A stretch of DNA of 64,000 nt from Flavobacterium aquicola (GTDB lineage: Bacteria > Bacteroidota > Bacteroidia > Flavobacteriales > Flavobacteriaceae): contig NZ_QUNI01000004.1 of the NCBI RefSeq assembly GCF_003385115.1, positions 256,459 to 320,458 of the forward strand, in the 5' to 3' direction. Position 1 is the first letter of the stretch. Every line of letters starts with the position of its first letter. The notes below the pieces were generated by a model. That model did not search any database, was not told the DNA's origin, and saw nothing but the letters and a program-made list of their open reading frames with translations. The position numbers were made by a program, and so were the translations under genes. Positions 1 to 9,945 of this stretch are shown piece after piece.

Positions 1-128
<128 letters not shown>

Positions 129-360
129 TTAGCAAATATCCAAGATATTTTTGGGGTGCTTTCTAACATTTTAATAAATAATTTGAAATTCAAACGTTTT
201 CGTTGATAAGTTTTTTACGCGTAAAAATGCTAGTAATTATTTCCCTTTTTAAATCCAAAATATCGGCTGTAGGATTAACTTTCTATATAAAAAAATTAAA
301 CAGATTGAAATCGATATCGTAAACATTTTACAGTTGCAAAACTGAAAATAGCATACAAAA

Positions 361-3300
361 TTAGTCCTCTTCAGGAAGAGTTGCATCCTGATTAACTTTT
401 GGTTTATCAGCTTCCGGAGTAGTTGGTTTTTTGAAATTTATAAAATCTGGATTCAAATTAGAATCAGAATCTATTTCTTTTTCGTTCTGCTTATTAAGTC
501 TGTTTAAATTATTACTATTAAACATTTTATCTACTAACTCGCTAAAAGTATCAAAATCCACTTCATAAGAAATACCAACACCTTGGGTATATCCAATATC
601 CTGCCCTATATAATTGATATCGTTTTCTTTGTTAAAAAAATGCAGATTAAATGAACCATCTTCATTCATTCTATATTTGATATCTATATCTCCTACTACA
701 GAAGATTCATGAACGCCTCCAAATGGAACACCAATTTTTCCATTTATAGTAATTCTTTCATTTACTTTTGAAGAAACAATTGCCTCAAATCTGCCATCGG
801 TCTGCGAACTTGGCCTATTATCCGGAGAGACAAAATTAAAATTCATTTCAAACTTTTCATCTGATGAATGCACAATATCACCCAGCATACTAGAAGCCGT
901 TTCATACAAACTTGACGACACTGCCTGACTGGATCCGTCTTTGCTTAAAAAACTCCCTGTTGACAATAGATACAAAGCTTGTGTCTGCCTCACATCCTTA
1001 TCTGACAATTCTGCTTCAAGTTCTGATTTCATTACGCTTTTAATCGTTGGAAACTCAATCATAAAATCAGGTTCCGGATGTGCTAAATCGCCATGAATCC
1101 CAATTACAACTTCAACATCAATTTTTTTATTGACACTTGAATTTTCTAGCAGTACGGCAGGATTTGCAGATGTTTTATAAACTGCTTCAAGATTCAATTG
1201 TGCCCTCATAGGATTGCCTTCCCAGATGATGGAGCCCCCTTTTTTAACGTTAAACTTTTTATCAATAAGTCCGCCGTATTTAAAATTATAAGTTCCATCA
1301 TAAGGCAGGAAATCTCCCCACATTCCAAAATTACCCAAAGTGTTTATTTTAAATAACAGATTTCCATTGCCCCTGCCTTTCATTCCATGTCCTGAATTCC
1401 TATCCAAAATAACTTCAACCTCTGCATTTGGCGTAATTTCTAAATCGAAATCTAGTTCAAGTCCATTATAATTCCTAGTTTTTTCTACTATTCCTTTTTG
1501 CAGATTGAATTTTTCCTTTGGAGTAATAAAGTGAATAAAACTATTTTCACTGACACTCTCAGCATTGTTTATTGGTATTTTTAGAATTGTTCCTTTTTCG
1601 GATTTAGCATCAACCTTTATAACCAAAGCATTTGTAGGGCCTTTAATTGTTGCATTTCCGTTAATAAAAGCCGTACCAAAATAAGCAGCGTCTTCCGTAT
1701 CTTGAGTATCTAGCACAAGAAATCTTTTAGTATTAACGGCCAAATCTAACTTCCAATCTGAAAAATTCTTGTGCTCCACTACCCCATTCAAAGTACCATT
1801 TGTCTTGTATTTTGTATCGGTAAGCGTATTATTTCTAAAAAGGAATTTCTCGTCAGTTAAATCAATTATTGTTCTGTCTTTTAAGGCATAATCAACATTT
1901 AGATATGGTATGCTCAAACCTCCGTCATTCACAAAAAGCCGTCCATTGATATCAGGTTTTTTCACAGATCCTCCAATAGTCGCATTTCCCGATACCAATC
2001 CTCTTATATTAGAAATTACATCGCCTCCTAAAGAGCTTAAGGTAGCTAAATTAAATCGGTCAAATTTAAAATTTAAGTCGAATAACGTTTCTTTATTTAC
2101 AATTTCAAAATTTCCATCTGCACTAAAAGATTCAAAATCTTTGTTCTCAATGGTAGAATATAAGGTGAATTTTTTTAAATTTTCATCTCCCTTTATATCA
2201 AATTTTAAAACTCCAAGATCATAATTATTAACTTTCAAACTATCAATTACTAATGAGGCTGTTGGTTTATAGACGAGCTTATTTTGATTGAAATTAATTT
2301 TACCATTTAAATTTCCATTGACATCAAAACTTTCCTGAGCCGATGTTAATGCATTTATATCAAAGTCTTTAAACTCAAGATTTACATCCTTATAGGAACT
2401 TCCTTTAAATTCCCCATTAAGTTTTATTTCCTGCTCTTTATTACTAAATATAAAATCATCAAGTTTAAAATCACTTAATTTTTTATCAAAAACCAATCTA
2501 TTATTTGTAGAGTTTGACTCATTTAAGAACCATAAATTGTTTTTTAGTTTAATTTCTGATTTACTGAAACCTATAATATTTCTATTCTCTTTATCAATAG
2601 TATGATATAAGTCCAAATTAAAATAGTCTTTCCCTTTTGTACCTCCTTTAAACTCAGTACGGAAAAACAAAGTATCTTTTGAAGTAACATTAATCAAACT
2701 AAAATCTCTTATTTTATACATTTTAGTTTTAATACTGTCTAATTCAATATAGGCGTTATACAACGGATTTTTATTATCAATAGACACCCTAATATTATCA
2801 AAAGAATTATCAGAGGCAGTTATCGTTGGAGAATTAAAATTAAACTTAAATTCATTATTATCTGAATTAATAATTCCTTTAACGACTGTATTTTCACTAA
2901 TTTTCATTTCAGGAAAAAATAGTTCAACAATTTTATTATAAACTTCGAAATTAAATTTTAGAAATTGTCCTTTTCTAACTTTTACAGGCCTGTAGTTTGT
3001 ATAAAGACTTCCTAAAGAATTTGCAATCAGACCTCTCAATTCTGCAAATTTAAAATTCCCTACAATTGTTCCGTTAGTAATATCAGGAGCCGTAATTTTT
3101 ATTGTCCGAATCCTTTTTTCATCAAAACTTGAGTTTAAATTAAAATCATTAAATTGATATATATTTTTTGAATTAATATACGTAGCATTATTAATGTAAA
3201 TATTACCATGAAGATTCTCAATCGAATTTCCCTGTACATCAACGATAGCGTCACCATTAAATTTAGAAAGTGTATCGCTAACAAAATTTAATTTGTGAAG

Positions 3301-4737
3301 TTCGGCATTATCAACTTTTATCTGAAAATCATATTGGCTTTCTTTTTTACTCAAATTAACCAATCCGTCAAAATTCATTTTCAAATTAGGATCATTTACA
3401 ATAATTGATCCTTTATATAACGGCAGTTTAAAATTGCCATTCACTTTTATATTTTTATAATTATAGCCATTATAAGCAAATTTAGACACATCCCCTTTTA
3501 GAGAAGTATCCAAATATTTCTCTGAAAATCCTTTTCCATCAATATCTAAATTTAAACTTACTAAGGATAAATCTTTATTATCTAAAAGATTGCCAATATT
3601 AAAGTCATTCAAAACAACATAGCCGTCATAGGCAGCTTTGTCGCTTTGATCCATATCTAAAATTGTAAATTTGGAAGTTACAGCTCCTAAATCAGTTTTT
3701 GCTTTAAGGTTTGCATGAATTGAAGTGGTAGTAAGCTGTGTATTTCCAACCAATGACACGTTTCCGAATTTCTTTATAATAACAGGAAGCTTTTTACCTA
3801 AAACATTTGGCAAAATACTCACTAAATCATCATAATTAGAGTTCAATTGATCAAACTTACCATTCATGTAAAATTTTTGATCTTTATTTCCCAAAAGGTT
3901 TTTGAAATTTATAAAGCCTCTCAATCGTGTACCTCTGTTATCTTTAAGACTTAAATCCAAAAACTTTAGATTATTCAAAGGGCCAGTGATATGGCTTCTA
4001 ATCTTAAAAATTTTGTTTTTTCCTAATTCATTATAAAAACAACGAATATCATTCGAAGCTATTTTTGCTGATTTAAATTTAAAATCAAATTCTACTTTGT
4101 TCACGAAATCTGAAAAATCTTCAATTTCATAATTCAAGGCTGCATATCCTTTAATACTTGACTCTTCGGTTTTCAGCTCCATTTTATCAAGTATCATGTG
4201 TTGCTGCGTAAAGCTGTAATTGCCTTTTAAATTTTTTATGTACACACCTCGGTGATCCAAAAAAGACATTCTTTGGATATTAGCATAAATTTCTGGACCG
4301 TAGACTTTGAAATTAGTAACTGAAATTTTTAGTCTGGTAAAATCAACAGATTTTGGAGTTTCATGATTTTCATCAGACAATATAAATCTGCCATTTGATA
4401 GATCAACACTTGAAGCAGTCAATAAAAACTTTTTCTTCGATGGCGTTTTACTTGTGCCGAAAGCATCAATAAAATGATCCAGATTCGTTTTTTTTTCTTT
4501 TTTGTAGGTCTTTAAATTAAAAAGAACGCCGTCGAGAGCAATGTCTCCAAAAACCAAATCTGCATCCAGCATTTTTTTAAATCCAAGAATTGTAGTATTT
4601 ATTCTTTTGGTATAAATTAAAGTATCTTTGTGATGATCAATAATTAAAACTTTTTTGAGCTTTACGCCTCCAAAGATGGTTATCTGAACTTCGTCAACAT
4701 TCATATGAATACCAAAGTCTTTATTCATACTTTTCAT
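361..4737 (-). CDS. tamB: TamB-like translocation/assembly module protein (DUF490 C-terminus)
   Basis: A very large protein (1458 residues from the first ATG) with long stretches of beta-rich repeats and the TamB C-terminal domain in roughly the last 400 residues (for example GTYNFKYGGLIDKKF and EPDFMIEFPTIKSVM). TamB family members are anchored in the inner membrane, span the periplasm and help build or lipidate the outer membrane. The first ATG at 4737 is probably not the true start: the frame stays open to a stop codon at 4902-4900. The upstream codons encode a Lys/Arg-rich stretch and then a hydrophobic segment (VGLILLLLVLFIALTTP) expected for the TamB membrane anchor. No ATG, GTG or TTG exists in that extension, so an unusual start such as ATT near 4893-4890 is implied. 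It is divergent from tsaD. Confidence 0.88.
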   Translation of the reverse strand: MKSMNKDFGIHMNVDEVQITIFGGVKLKKVLIIDHHKDTLIYTKRINTTILGFKKMLDADLVFGDIALDGVLFNLKTYKKEKKTNLDHFIDAFGTSKTPSKKKFLLTASSVDLSNGRFILSDENHETPKSVDFTRLKISVTNFKVYGPEIYANIQRMSFLDHRGVYIKNLKGNYSFTQQHMILDKMELKTEESSIKGYAALNYEIEDFSDFVNKVEFDFKFKSAKIASNDIRCFYNELGKNKIFKIRSHITGPLNNLKFLDLSLKDNRGTRLRGFINFKNLLGNKDQKFYMNGKFDQLNSNYDDLVSILPNVLGKKLPVIIKKFGNVSLVGNTQLTTTSIHANLKAKTDLGAVTSKFTILDMDQSDKAAYDGYVVLNDFNIGNLLDNKDLSLVSLNLDIDGKGFSEKYLDTSLKGDVSKFAYNGYNYKNIKVNGNFKLPLYKGSIIVNDPNLKMNFDGLVNLSKKESQYDFQIKVDNAELHKLNFVSDTLSKFNGDAIVDVQGNSIENLHGNIYINNATYINSKNIYQFNDFNLNSSFDEKRIRTIKITAPDITNGTIVGNFKFAELRGLIANSLGSLYTNYRPVKVRKGQFLKFNFEVYNKIVELFFPEMKISENTVVKGIINSDNNEFKFNFNSPTITASDNSFDNIRVSIDNKNPLYNAYIELDSIKTKMYKIRDFSLINVTSKDTLFFRTEFKGGTKGKDYFNLDLYHTIDKENRNIIGFSKSEIKLKNNLWFLNESNSTNNRLVFDKKLSDFKLDDFIFSNKEQEIKLNGEFKGSSYKDVNLEFKDFDINALTSAQESFDVNGNLNGKINFNQNKLVYKPTASLVIDSLKVNNYDLGVLKFDIKGDENLKKFTLYSTIENKDFESFSADGNFEIVNKETLFDLNFKFDRFNLATLSSLGGDVISNIRGLVSGNATIGGSVKKPDINGRLFVNDGGLSIPYLNVDYALKDRTIIDLTDEKFLFRNNTLTDTKYKTNGTLNGVVEHKNFSDWKLDLAVNTKRFLVLDTQDTEDAAYFGTAFINGNATIKGPTNALVIKVDAKSEKGTILKIPINNAESVSENSFIHFITPKEKFNLQKGIVEKTRNYNGLELDFDLEITPNAEVEVILDRNSGHGMKGRGNGNLLFKINTLGNFGMWGDFLPYDGTYNFKYGGLIDKKFNVKKGGSIIWEGNPMRAQLNLEAVYKTSANPAVLLENSSVNKKIDVEVVIGIHGDLAHPEPDFMIEFPTIKSVMKSELEAELSDKDVRQTQALYLLSTGSFLSKDGSSQAVSSSLYETASSMLGDIVHSSDEKFEMNFNFVSPDNRPSSQTDGRFEAIVSSKVNERITINGKIGVPFGGVHESSVVGDIDIKYRMNEDGSFNLHFFNKENDINYIGQDIGYTQGVGISYEVDFDTFSELVDKMFNSNNLNRLNKQNEKEIDSDSNLNPDFINFKKPTTPEADKPKVNQDATLPEED

Positions 4738-5005
4738 GAAATACTGTGCCAGCTGTGTTTGAACAAAAGGCGTAGTAAGTGCTATAAAAAGTACTAACAG
4801 AAGTAATATTAATCCAACGAAAGTACGGAATACTATTTTTCTAATCTTTTTGATACGTATTTTGTTTTTGTATTTTTTGCAGAAATAAATAATTTGCCTT
4901 TAGAAATGGTAATATCTTAACTAAAAACTTTAATTTTGGCACAGCTGTAAAAATACTATTTTTATAGTAATTCATCAAATATACTTCAAAAATTCATCTG
5001 TTTAT

Positions 5006-6028
5006 ATGCAAATTCCTGAGGTTTTTATACTTGCCATAGAAAGTTCCTGTGATGATACTGCCGCTGCTGTATTGTGTAACGACAAAGTATTATCAAATGT
5101 TGTTGCCAATCAGTTAATTCATAATCAATATGGAGGTGTCGTTCCTGAATTGGCTTCTCGTGCTCATCAGCAAAATATTGTTCCAGTCATCGAAGCTGCA
5201 TTAAAAAAAGCAAATATCAAAAAAGAACAGTTAACAGCTATAGCATTTACACAAGGTCCTGGACTTATGGGTTCACTTTTAGTAGGGAGTTCTTTTGCAA
5301 AATCAATGGCTTTAGCATTAGGAATACCTCTGATAGCGGTAAATCATATGCATGCTCATATTTTGGCTCACTTTATAGATGAAGAAGGTTTTGATAAACC
5401 TGAATTCCCTTTTTTAGCATTAACCATTAGCGGAGGCCACACACAAATTGTTAGAGTTGATGACTTTTTTGATTTAACAATCATTGGCGAAACTACTGAT
5501 GATGCTGTGGGAGAAGCTTTTGACAAAAGTGCCAAAATATTAGGACTTCCCTACCCTGGCGGACCTTTAGTTGATAAATACGCTCAGTTAGGAAATCCAA
5601 AAGCGTTTCCCTTTACCAAACCAAAAGTTCCAGGATTAGATTTCAGCTTTTCTGGACTTAAAACAGCTATTTTATATTTTATTCAGAAGAAAAAAATTGA
5701 AAATCCTGCTTTTGTCGAAGATAATTTAAATGACATCTGTGCATCCATTCAGCATACTATTATTGAAATTTTAATGGATAAGTTAAAAATAGCCGTTAAA
5801 GAAACCGGCATCAGGCAAATTGCAATTGGCGGTGGTGTTTCTGCCAATTCTGGAATTCGTAATACTCTAAAAGCCACAGAAAATAAGTACGGATGGAAAA
5901 CATTTATTCCTAAGTTCGAATACACAACAGATAACGCTGCAATGATTGGAATTGTAGGTTACCAAAAGTTTTTATCACAAAAATTTGAAACAGCTGATGT
6001 CGTTTCTAAAGCAAGAATACAATTTTAA
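5006..6028 (+). CDS. tsaD: tRNA N6-threonylcarbamoyladenosine transferase TsaD
   Basis: 340 residues, full length for the Kae1/Qri7/TsaD family. It transfers the threonylcarbamoyl group from TC-AMP to A37 of tRNAs that read ANN codons, working with TsaB, TsaE and TsaC in the cytoplasm. Visible hallmarks are the ASKHA-type phosphate loop at the N-terminus (AIESSCDDTAAAV), the iron-binding HMHAH motif at residues 114-118, and late glycine-rich motifs (AIGGGVSAN). The ATG at 5006 is the only reasonable start. The gene is followed two bases later by rsmE, so the two are probably co-transcribed. A sequence TAATTTTG at 4931-4938 fits a flavobacterial -7 box, but no matching -33 element was found. 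Confidence 0.97.
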   Translation: MQIPEVFILAIESSCDDTAAAVLCNDKVLSNVVANQLIHNQYGGVVPELASRAHQQNIVPVIEAALKKANIKKEQLTAIAFTQGPGLMGSLLVGSSFAKSMALALGIPLIAVNHMHAHILAHFIDEEGFDKPEFPFLALTISGGHTQIVRVDDFFDLTIIGETTDDAVGEAFDKSAKILGLPYPGGPLVDKYAQLGNPKAFPFTKPKVPGLDFSFSGLKTAILYFIQKKKIENPAFVEDNLNDICASIQHTIIEILMDKLKIAVKETGIRQIAIGGGVSANSGIRNTLKATENKYGWKTFIPKFEYTTDNAAMIGIVGYQKFLSQKFETADVVSKARIQF

Positions 6029-6030
6029 TT

Positions 6031-6738
6031 ATGCAGTTATTTTATAATCCTACCATCGATGAAGCTACAACATCTTTTTCTTTTGATAAAGAGGAAAGCA
6101 AACATATAATTAAAGTATTACGCAAAAAAGACAGCGATATTCTTCATGTTACTAATGGATTAGGATTGTTATTTAAAACTGAAATTACTTTAGCATCAGA
6201 TAATAAATGTACTGTTCAAATTCTATCTTTTGAAAAAACAGAAGTTCCCAAATACAAACTGCATCTTGCGGTTGCTCCAACAAAAATGAACGACCGATAT
6301 GAATGGTTTCTTGAAAAAGCTGCCGAAATTGGCATACATGAAATCACGCCTATTTTTTGTGACCGCTCTGAAAGAAAAGTAATTAATATAGAACGATTTG
6401 AAAAAATTATTCTTTCGGCAATGAAACAATGTAATCAAATGTTTCTTCCAAAATTAAATCCTGCCATTTCACTGAAGGAATTTTTAAAGATTGAACAAAC
6501 CGGAACATTATTGATTGCGCATTGTGAAGAAACCAATAAAAAATCATTAAAATCTGTAGTTATTCCAAACACGGATTATACAATACTAATTGGACCAGAA
6601 GGTGATTTCTCCAGCAAAGAAATTGAATTAGCTCTTGAAAATAATTATATTCCTGTATCTTTAGGTGAAACCAGATTAAGAACAGAAACTGCTGCTGTAG
6701 TAGCTTGTCATAGTGTTGTTTTTACAAATGAAGATTAG
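6031..6738 (+). CDS. rsmE: 16S rRNA (uracil1498-N3)-methyltransferase RsmE
   Basis: 235 residues, typical length. RsmE methylates N3 of U1498 in 16S rRNA using S-adenosylmethionine. The SPOUT-type knot is visible in the C-terminal third as LIGPEGDFSSKEIE followed by SLGETRLRTETA, and the N-terminal part is the PUA-like RNA-binding domain (KEESKHIIKVLRKK). The gene starts two bases after the tsaD stop codon and is followed 17 bases later by the DUF4159 gene, giving a tsaD-rsmE-DUF4159 operon-like block. Confidence 0.95.
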   Translation: MQLFYNPTIDEATTSFSFDKEESKHIIKVLRKKDSDILHVTNGLGLLFKTEITLASDNKCTVQILSFEKTEVPKYKLHLAVAPTKMNDRYEWFLEKAAEIGIHEITPIFCDRSERKVINIERFEKIILSAMKQCNQMFLPKLNPAISLKEFLKIEQTGTLLIAHCEETNKKSLKSVVIPNTDYTILIGPEGDFSSKEIELALENNYIPVSLGETRLRTETAAVVACHSVVFTNED

Positions 6739-6755
6739 ATTTTTAGATTTTAGGT

Positions 6756-7394
6756 ATGAAAAAAATACTGGCTGTTTTATTATTTATTTCCCTCCCTTGT
6801 TTTTCTCAGGAAATTGCTTTGCTAAAGTACAATGGCGGCGGTGATTGGTACTCAAATCCAACCTCTTTGACTAATTTAATAAAATTTTGCAATGCCAATA
6901 TTCATACACAAATAAAACCAAAGCCCAGAACAGTTGAGCCAAGCAGTCCTGATTTACTTTCGTATCCTTTTGTACATATGACCGGACATGGAAATGTTGT
7001 ATTTAACGAAAATGATGTAAGCAATCTTCGAAAATATCTAACTGCTGGTGGATTTCTTCATATTGATGATAATTACGGAATGGACCAATATATCCGCAAG
7101 GAAATCAAAAAAATATTTCCAAATGTAAACTTAATCGAAATTCCATCAAGCCATCCTATATTTCAAAAACCATTTGTTTTTGCTAACGGATTACCAAAAA
7201 TTCATGAACATGATGGCAAAAGGCCTCAAGCCTATGGAATTTTTATAGAAAACAAACTTGTATTGCTTTATACATACGAGTGTGATCTTGGTGACGGCTG
7301 GGAAGATCCTGAAGTTCACAACGACCCATTGGAAGTGCGTGAAAAAGCCTTAAAAATGGGAGCAAATATCATAAACTACATCTTTACGAATTGA
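6756..7394 (+). CDS. DUF4159 domain secreted protein
   Basis: 212 residues with an N-terminal signal peptide (MKKILAVLLFISLPCFSQ) and predicted export. The rest matches the DUF4159 family by its pattern: a start with LKYNGGGDWY, then FVHMTGHGNV, a GGFLHIDDNYGMD motif and SHPIF. The family has a fold related to glutamine-amidotransferase-like or von Willebrand-associated proteins, and its role is unknown. The gene follows rsmE at short spacing in the same direction. The conserved acidic HIDDNYGMD motif could be functional, but that is inference. Confidence 0.85.
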   Translation: MKKILAVLLFISLPCFSQEIALLKYNGGGDWYSNPTSLTNLIKFCNANIHTQIKPKPRTVEPSSPDLLSYPFVHMTGHGNVVFNENDVSNLRKYLTAGGFLHIDDNYGMDQYIRKEIKKIFPNVNLIEIPSSHPIFQKPFVFANGLPKIHEHDGKRPQAYGIFIENKLVLLYTYECDLGDGWEDPEVHNDPLEVREKALKMGANIINYIFTN

Positions 7395-7748
7395 TCTCTT
7401 TCCGTTTTGCATATTAAACTTGTATACACAGTAATTTCCTTATTTTATATTTTTATTGATGCAATTTTAAAATAATTTGTAAAAGCCTATATATTAAAAT
7501 TAATTTTAACAAATAATATATTACATACAAAACTTTTTAAACCACTGTGTGATAACTAAAATATAAATTTAACATAAATAAACCTACGTATTTATCCCTA
7601 AATCACTATAATTAAACCTAGTAAATACGATACTTCCTGAAAAATTGACACTAATAATGTTAAAAAATAATTGCAAACAACATTGAATTGTTATAAAATT
7701 GTAAAATAATTAATCAAACAAACATTTTTATAACAAAAAAAACCACTT
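7395..7748. other. 354-base AT-rich intergenic stretch
   Basis: This gap between the DUF4159 gene and the M43 protease gene is extremely AT-rich and holds no convincing ORF, RNA gene or GC-rich hairpin. It presumably contains the end of the upstream transcript and the promoter of the protease gene. I could not place a good TAnnTTTG box with a matching -33 element. Confidence 0.5.
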
Positions 7749-8696
7749 ATGAAAAAATTAATTTTATCAGCCACAACTATATTCCTAATGTTTTCTTGTC
7801 AAAATGATCAGAGCGAAATTTCAACTGAAAAAAATGCTGTTGTACAGCGAAAATGTGCGACACAAGATGTTTTTGATGAACAATTAAAGGCAGATCCGAT
7901 ATTAGCAATCCGAATGAACCAAATCGAAGCTTTTACAAAAAATGCATTGCTGACAAAACGACTAGTTAATGGAAAAGTAGTAATTCCAGTAATTGTAAAT
8001 GTATTGTATAAAACTGCTGCCGAAAATATATCCGATGCGCAGATACAATCGCAAATTGATGTTTTAAACAAAGATTTTACCGCGACTAACTCAGATTTTT
8101 CAAGTACACCATCAGAATTTGCACCAGTTGCAGCAAATGTTGGAATAACATTTGAATTAGTACAGATCATCAGAAAATCTACTACAAAAACTTCATGGGG
8201 CACGAGAGATGCCATGAAAAAGACCAAACAAGGAGGACTTAATCCTACGTCTCCTACAACGAATTTAAATTTATGGGTCTGCACTATTGGAGGAGGCATA
8301 TTAGGCTATGCTCAATTCCCTGGAGGATCTTCTGCAACAGATGGAGTTGTAATTGATTCCCATTACTTTGGATTGTCGGGAACGGAAAATTATCCATATA
8401 ATTTGGGAAGAACTGCAACTCATGAAGTAGGACACTGGATGAACCTCAGACATATTTGGGGTGATGCATCTTGTGGAAATGATTTGGTAGCTGATACGCC
8501 TGTGGCAAAAACTTCAAACTTTGGAGTACCAGTTTATCCATACGTGAGCACTTGCCTTCCGGCGCATAATGAAATGACTATGAACTACATGGATTATACC
8601 GATGATAGAGGAATGTGTATGTTTACTAATGGTCAAAAATCAAGAATGACAGCTTTATTCGTTTCTGGCGGAGCAAGATCAGCTTTTGGAATATAA
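7749..8696 (+). CDS. secreted lipoprotein zinc metalloprotease, M43 (cytophagalysin/pappalysin) family
   Basis: 315 residues. The N-terminus is a lipoprotein signal with Cys17 (IFLMFSCQ), so the protein is probably anchored to a membrane surface. The zinc site HEVGHWMNLRH spans residues 225-235 (His225, His229, His235 as ligands, Glu226 as base), followed by WGD, the DTP segment and a Met-turn in MNYMDYTDD, the arrangement of M43 metzincins. These enzymes cleave extracellular proteins and peptides. The gene stands alone with long AT-rich DNA upstream and a strong terminator 24 bases downstream. Confidence 0.92.
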   Translation: MKKLILSATTIFLMFSCQNDQSEISTEKNAVVQRKCATQDVFDEQLKADPILAIRMNQIEAFTKNALLTKRLVNGKVVIPVIVNVLYKTAAENISDAQIQSQIDVLNKDFTATNSDFSSTPSEFAPVAANVGITFELVQIIRKSTTKTSWGTRDAMKKTKQGGLNPTSPTTNLNLWVCTIGGGILGYAQFPGGSSATDGVVIDSHYFGLSGTENYPYNLGRTATHEVGHWMNLRHIWGDASCGNDLVADTPVAKTSNFGVPVYPYVSTCLPAHNEMTMNYMDYTDDRGMCMFTNGQKSRMTALFVSGGARSAFGI

Positions 8697-8719
8697 TCCC
8701 TTAATTTATTTTAGTTTTA

Positions 8720-8749
8720 AAAACTCGCTGCTTGTTAGCGAGTTTTTTT
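8720..8749 (+). terminator. rho-independent terminator after the M43 protease gene
   Basis: An AAACTCGCT arm and an AGCGAGTTT arm flank a 7-base loop, followed by a run of seven T. It lies 24 bases after the protease stop codon and upstream of the AI-2E-type gene. Confidence 0.9.
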
Positions 8750-8853
8750 ATCTTTATAACCTGAGCAATTTAATAAGTACGCAACAGGTCCAGAAAATAA
8801 AGCGCACTTTTTCTTTTGAAATAAAGCTCAGATATATAACTAAATACAACTAT

Positions 8854-9945
8854 ATGATTACATCAAAAATTATATCAAATGGTATTATAAGAGCTGTTGC
8901 AGTTTTAATCTTAGTGGCTTTAGTACTTTATTTTCTGTTTCAAATTCAGAATATATTAATTTATCTTTTGGTATCATTAATATTAACTTTAATTGGCACT
9001 CCAATTCTAGATTTTTTAAAGAAAAAATTAAAATTCAAGCACACAATAGCAACAATAACGGTTTTATCTATTTATTTCCTATTGATATTGGGTTTTATAA
9101 TGATGTTTATTCCTCTGATAATTTCACAAGGCCAGAATTTATCTCTCTTAAACACCGCCGAAATAGAGAGAAACAGCTTAGAACTGATTCAAAAGATAAA
9201 TATTTTCCTTGAACAGCATCATATTGATGCTGCCAAAGTTTTTAATCCTAATAGTTTTAAATCCTTCATTAATTTTAATACTGTACCCAATTTTTTAAAT
9301 TCGGTTATCGGAACAATCAGCGGTTTTGGAATGGGATTTGGTTCTGTTTTATTTATCACGTTTTTCTTTTTAAAAGACAGATCCGTTTTTTTAGAAGGCG
9401 CAAAATTATTAATACCTGATTCGCATGAAGAGAAAATATTAAACTCAGCAGAAAAAATAAACCTATTACTTTCCCGATATTTCATTGGATTATTAGTACA
9501 GCTCTTTATTGTTTTTATATTATATACCATCGTTTTATTTATATTTGGTATACCAAATGCTTTAGTAATTGCATTTTTATGCGCTGTCTTAAATATCATT
9601 CCTTATTTGGGACCATTAATCGCTTCTGTATTTGCAGCAGTTTTGACGATGCTTAGCAATTTAGGTTCTGATTTTCAATCCGAAATTCTGCCTACAACTA
9701 TTTATGTATTAATAGGTTTTTGGATTGTGCAGTTAATCGATAATAATTTTTCTCAGCCAATTATTTTCTCCAAAAGTGTAAGTTCCCATCCCCTCGAAAT
9801 ATTTCTTGTCATACTGATTGCTGGTTTCTCATTTGGAATTTTAGGAATGATTATAGCCGTCCCTTTATACACCATTTTGAAAGTAATCTGCAAAGAATTT
9901 TTCCCCGACAATGAGTTTATACAAAACATCACAAAAAATATATAA
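8854..9945 (+). CDS. AI-2E family transporter-like multi-pass membrane protein
   Basis: 363 residues from the ATG at 8854. An open frame begins earlier at 8686, but its extra codons cross the terminator of the preceding gene and are not hydrophobic, so the later start is preferred. The protein has about eight hydrophobic segments in the arrangement of the AI-2E/YdgG/PerM family, with the typical C-terminal motifs NIIPYLGPLIA and SHPLEIFLVILIAG. Members are proposed to export signals or to act as ion antiporters. The substrate here is unknown. The gene overlaps the next reading frame by 35 bases if that gene starts at its first ATG. Confidence 0.9.
   Translation: MITSKIISNGIIRAVAVLILVALVLYFLFQIQNILIYLLVSLILTLIGTPILDFLKKKLKFKHTIATITVLSIYFLLILGFIMMFIPLIISQGQNLSLLNTAEIERNSLELIQKINIFLEQHHIDAAKVFNPNSFKSFINFNTVPNFLNSVIGTISGFGMGFGSVLFITFFFLKDRSVFLEGAKLLIPDSHEEKILNSAEKINLLLSRYFIGLLVQLFIVFILYTIVLFIFGIPNALVIAFLCAVLNIIPYLGPLIASVFAAVLTMLSNLGSDFQSEILPTTIYVLIGFWIVQLIDNNFSQPIIFSKSVSSHPLEIFLVILIAGFSFGILGMIIAVPLYTILKVICKEFFPDNEFIQNITKNI

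Noticed and set aside
4931..4938. TAATTTTG upstream of tsaD as a full promoter.
   Set aside because: The -7 box is fine but no TTG lies 17-23 bases upstream, so it is only mentioned with the gene.
8686..8853. N-terminal extension of the AI-2E-type gene.
   Set aside because: It would begin inside the previous coding region and cross that gene's terminator; the ATG at 8854 matches the family.
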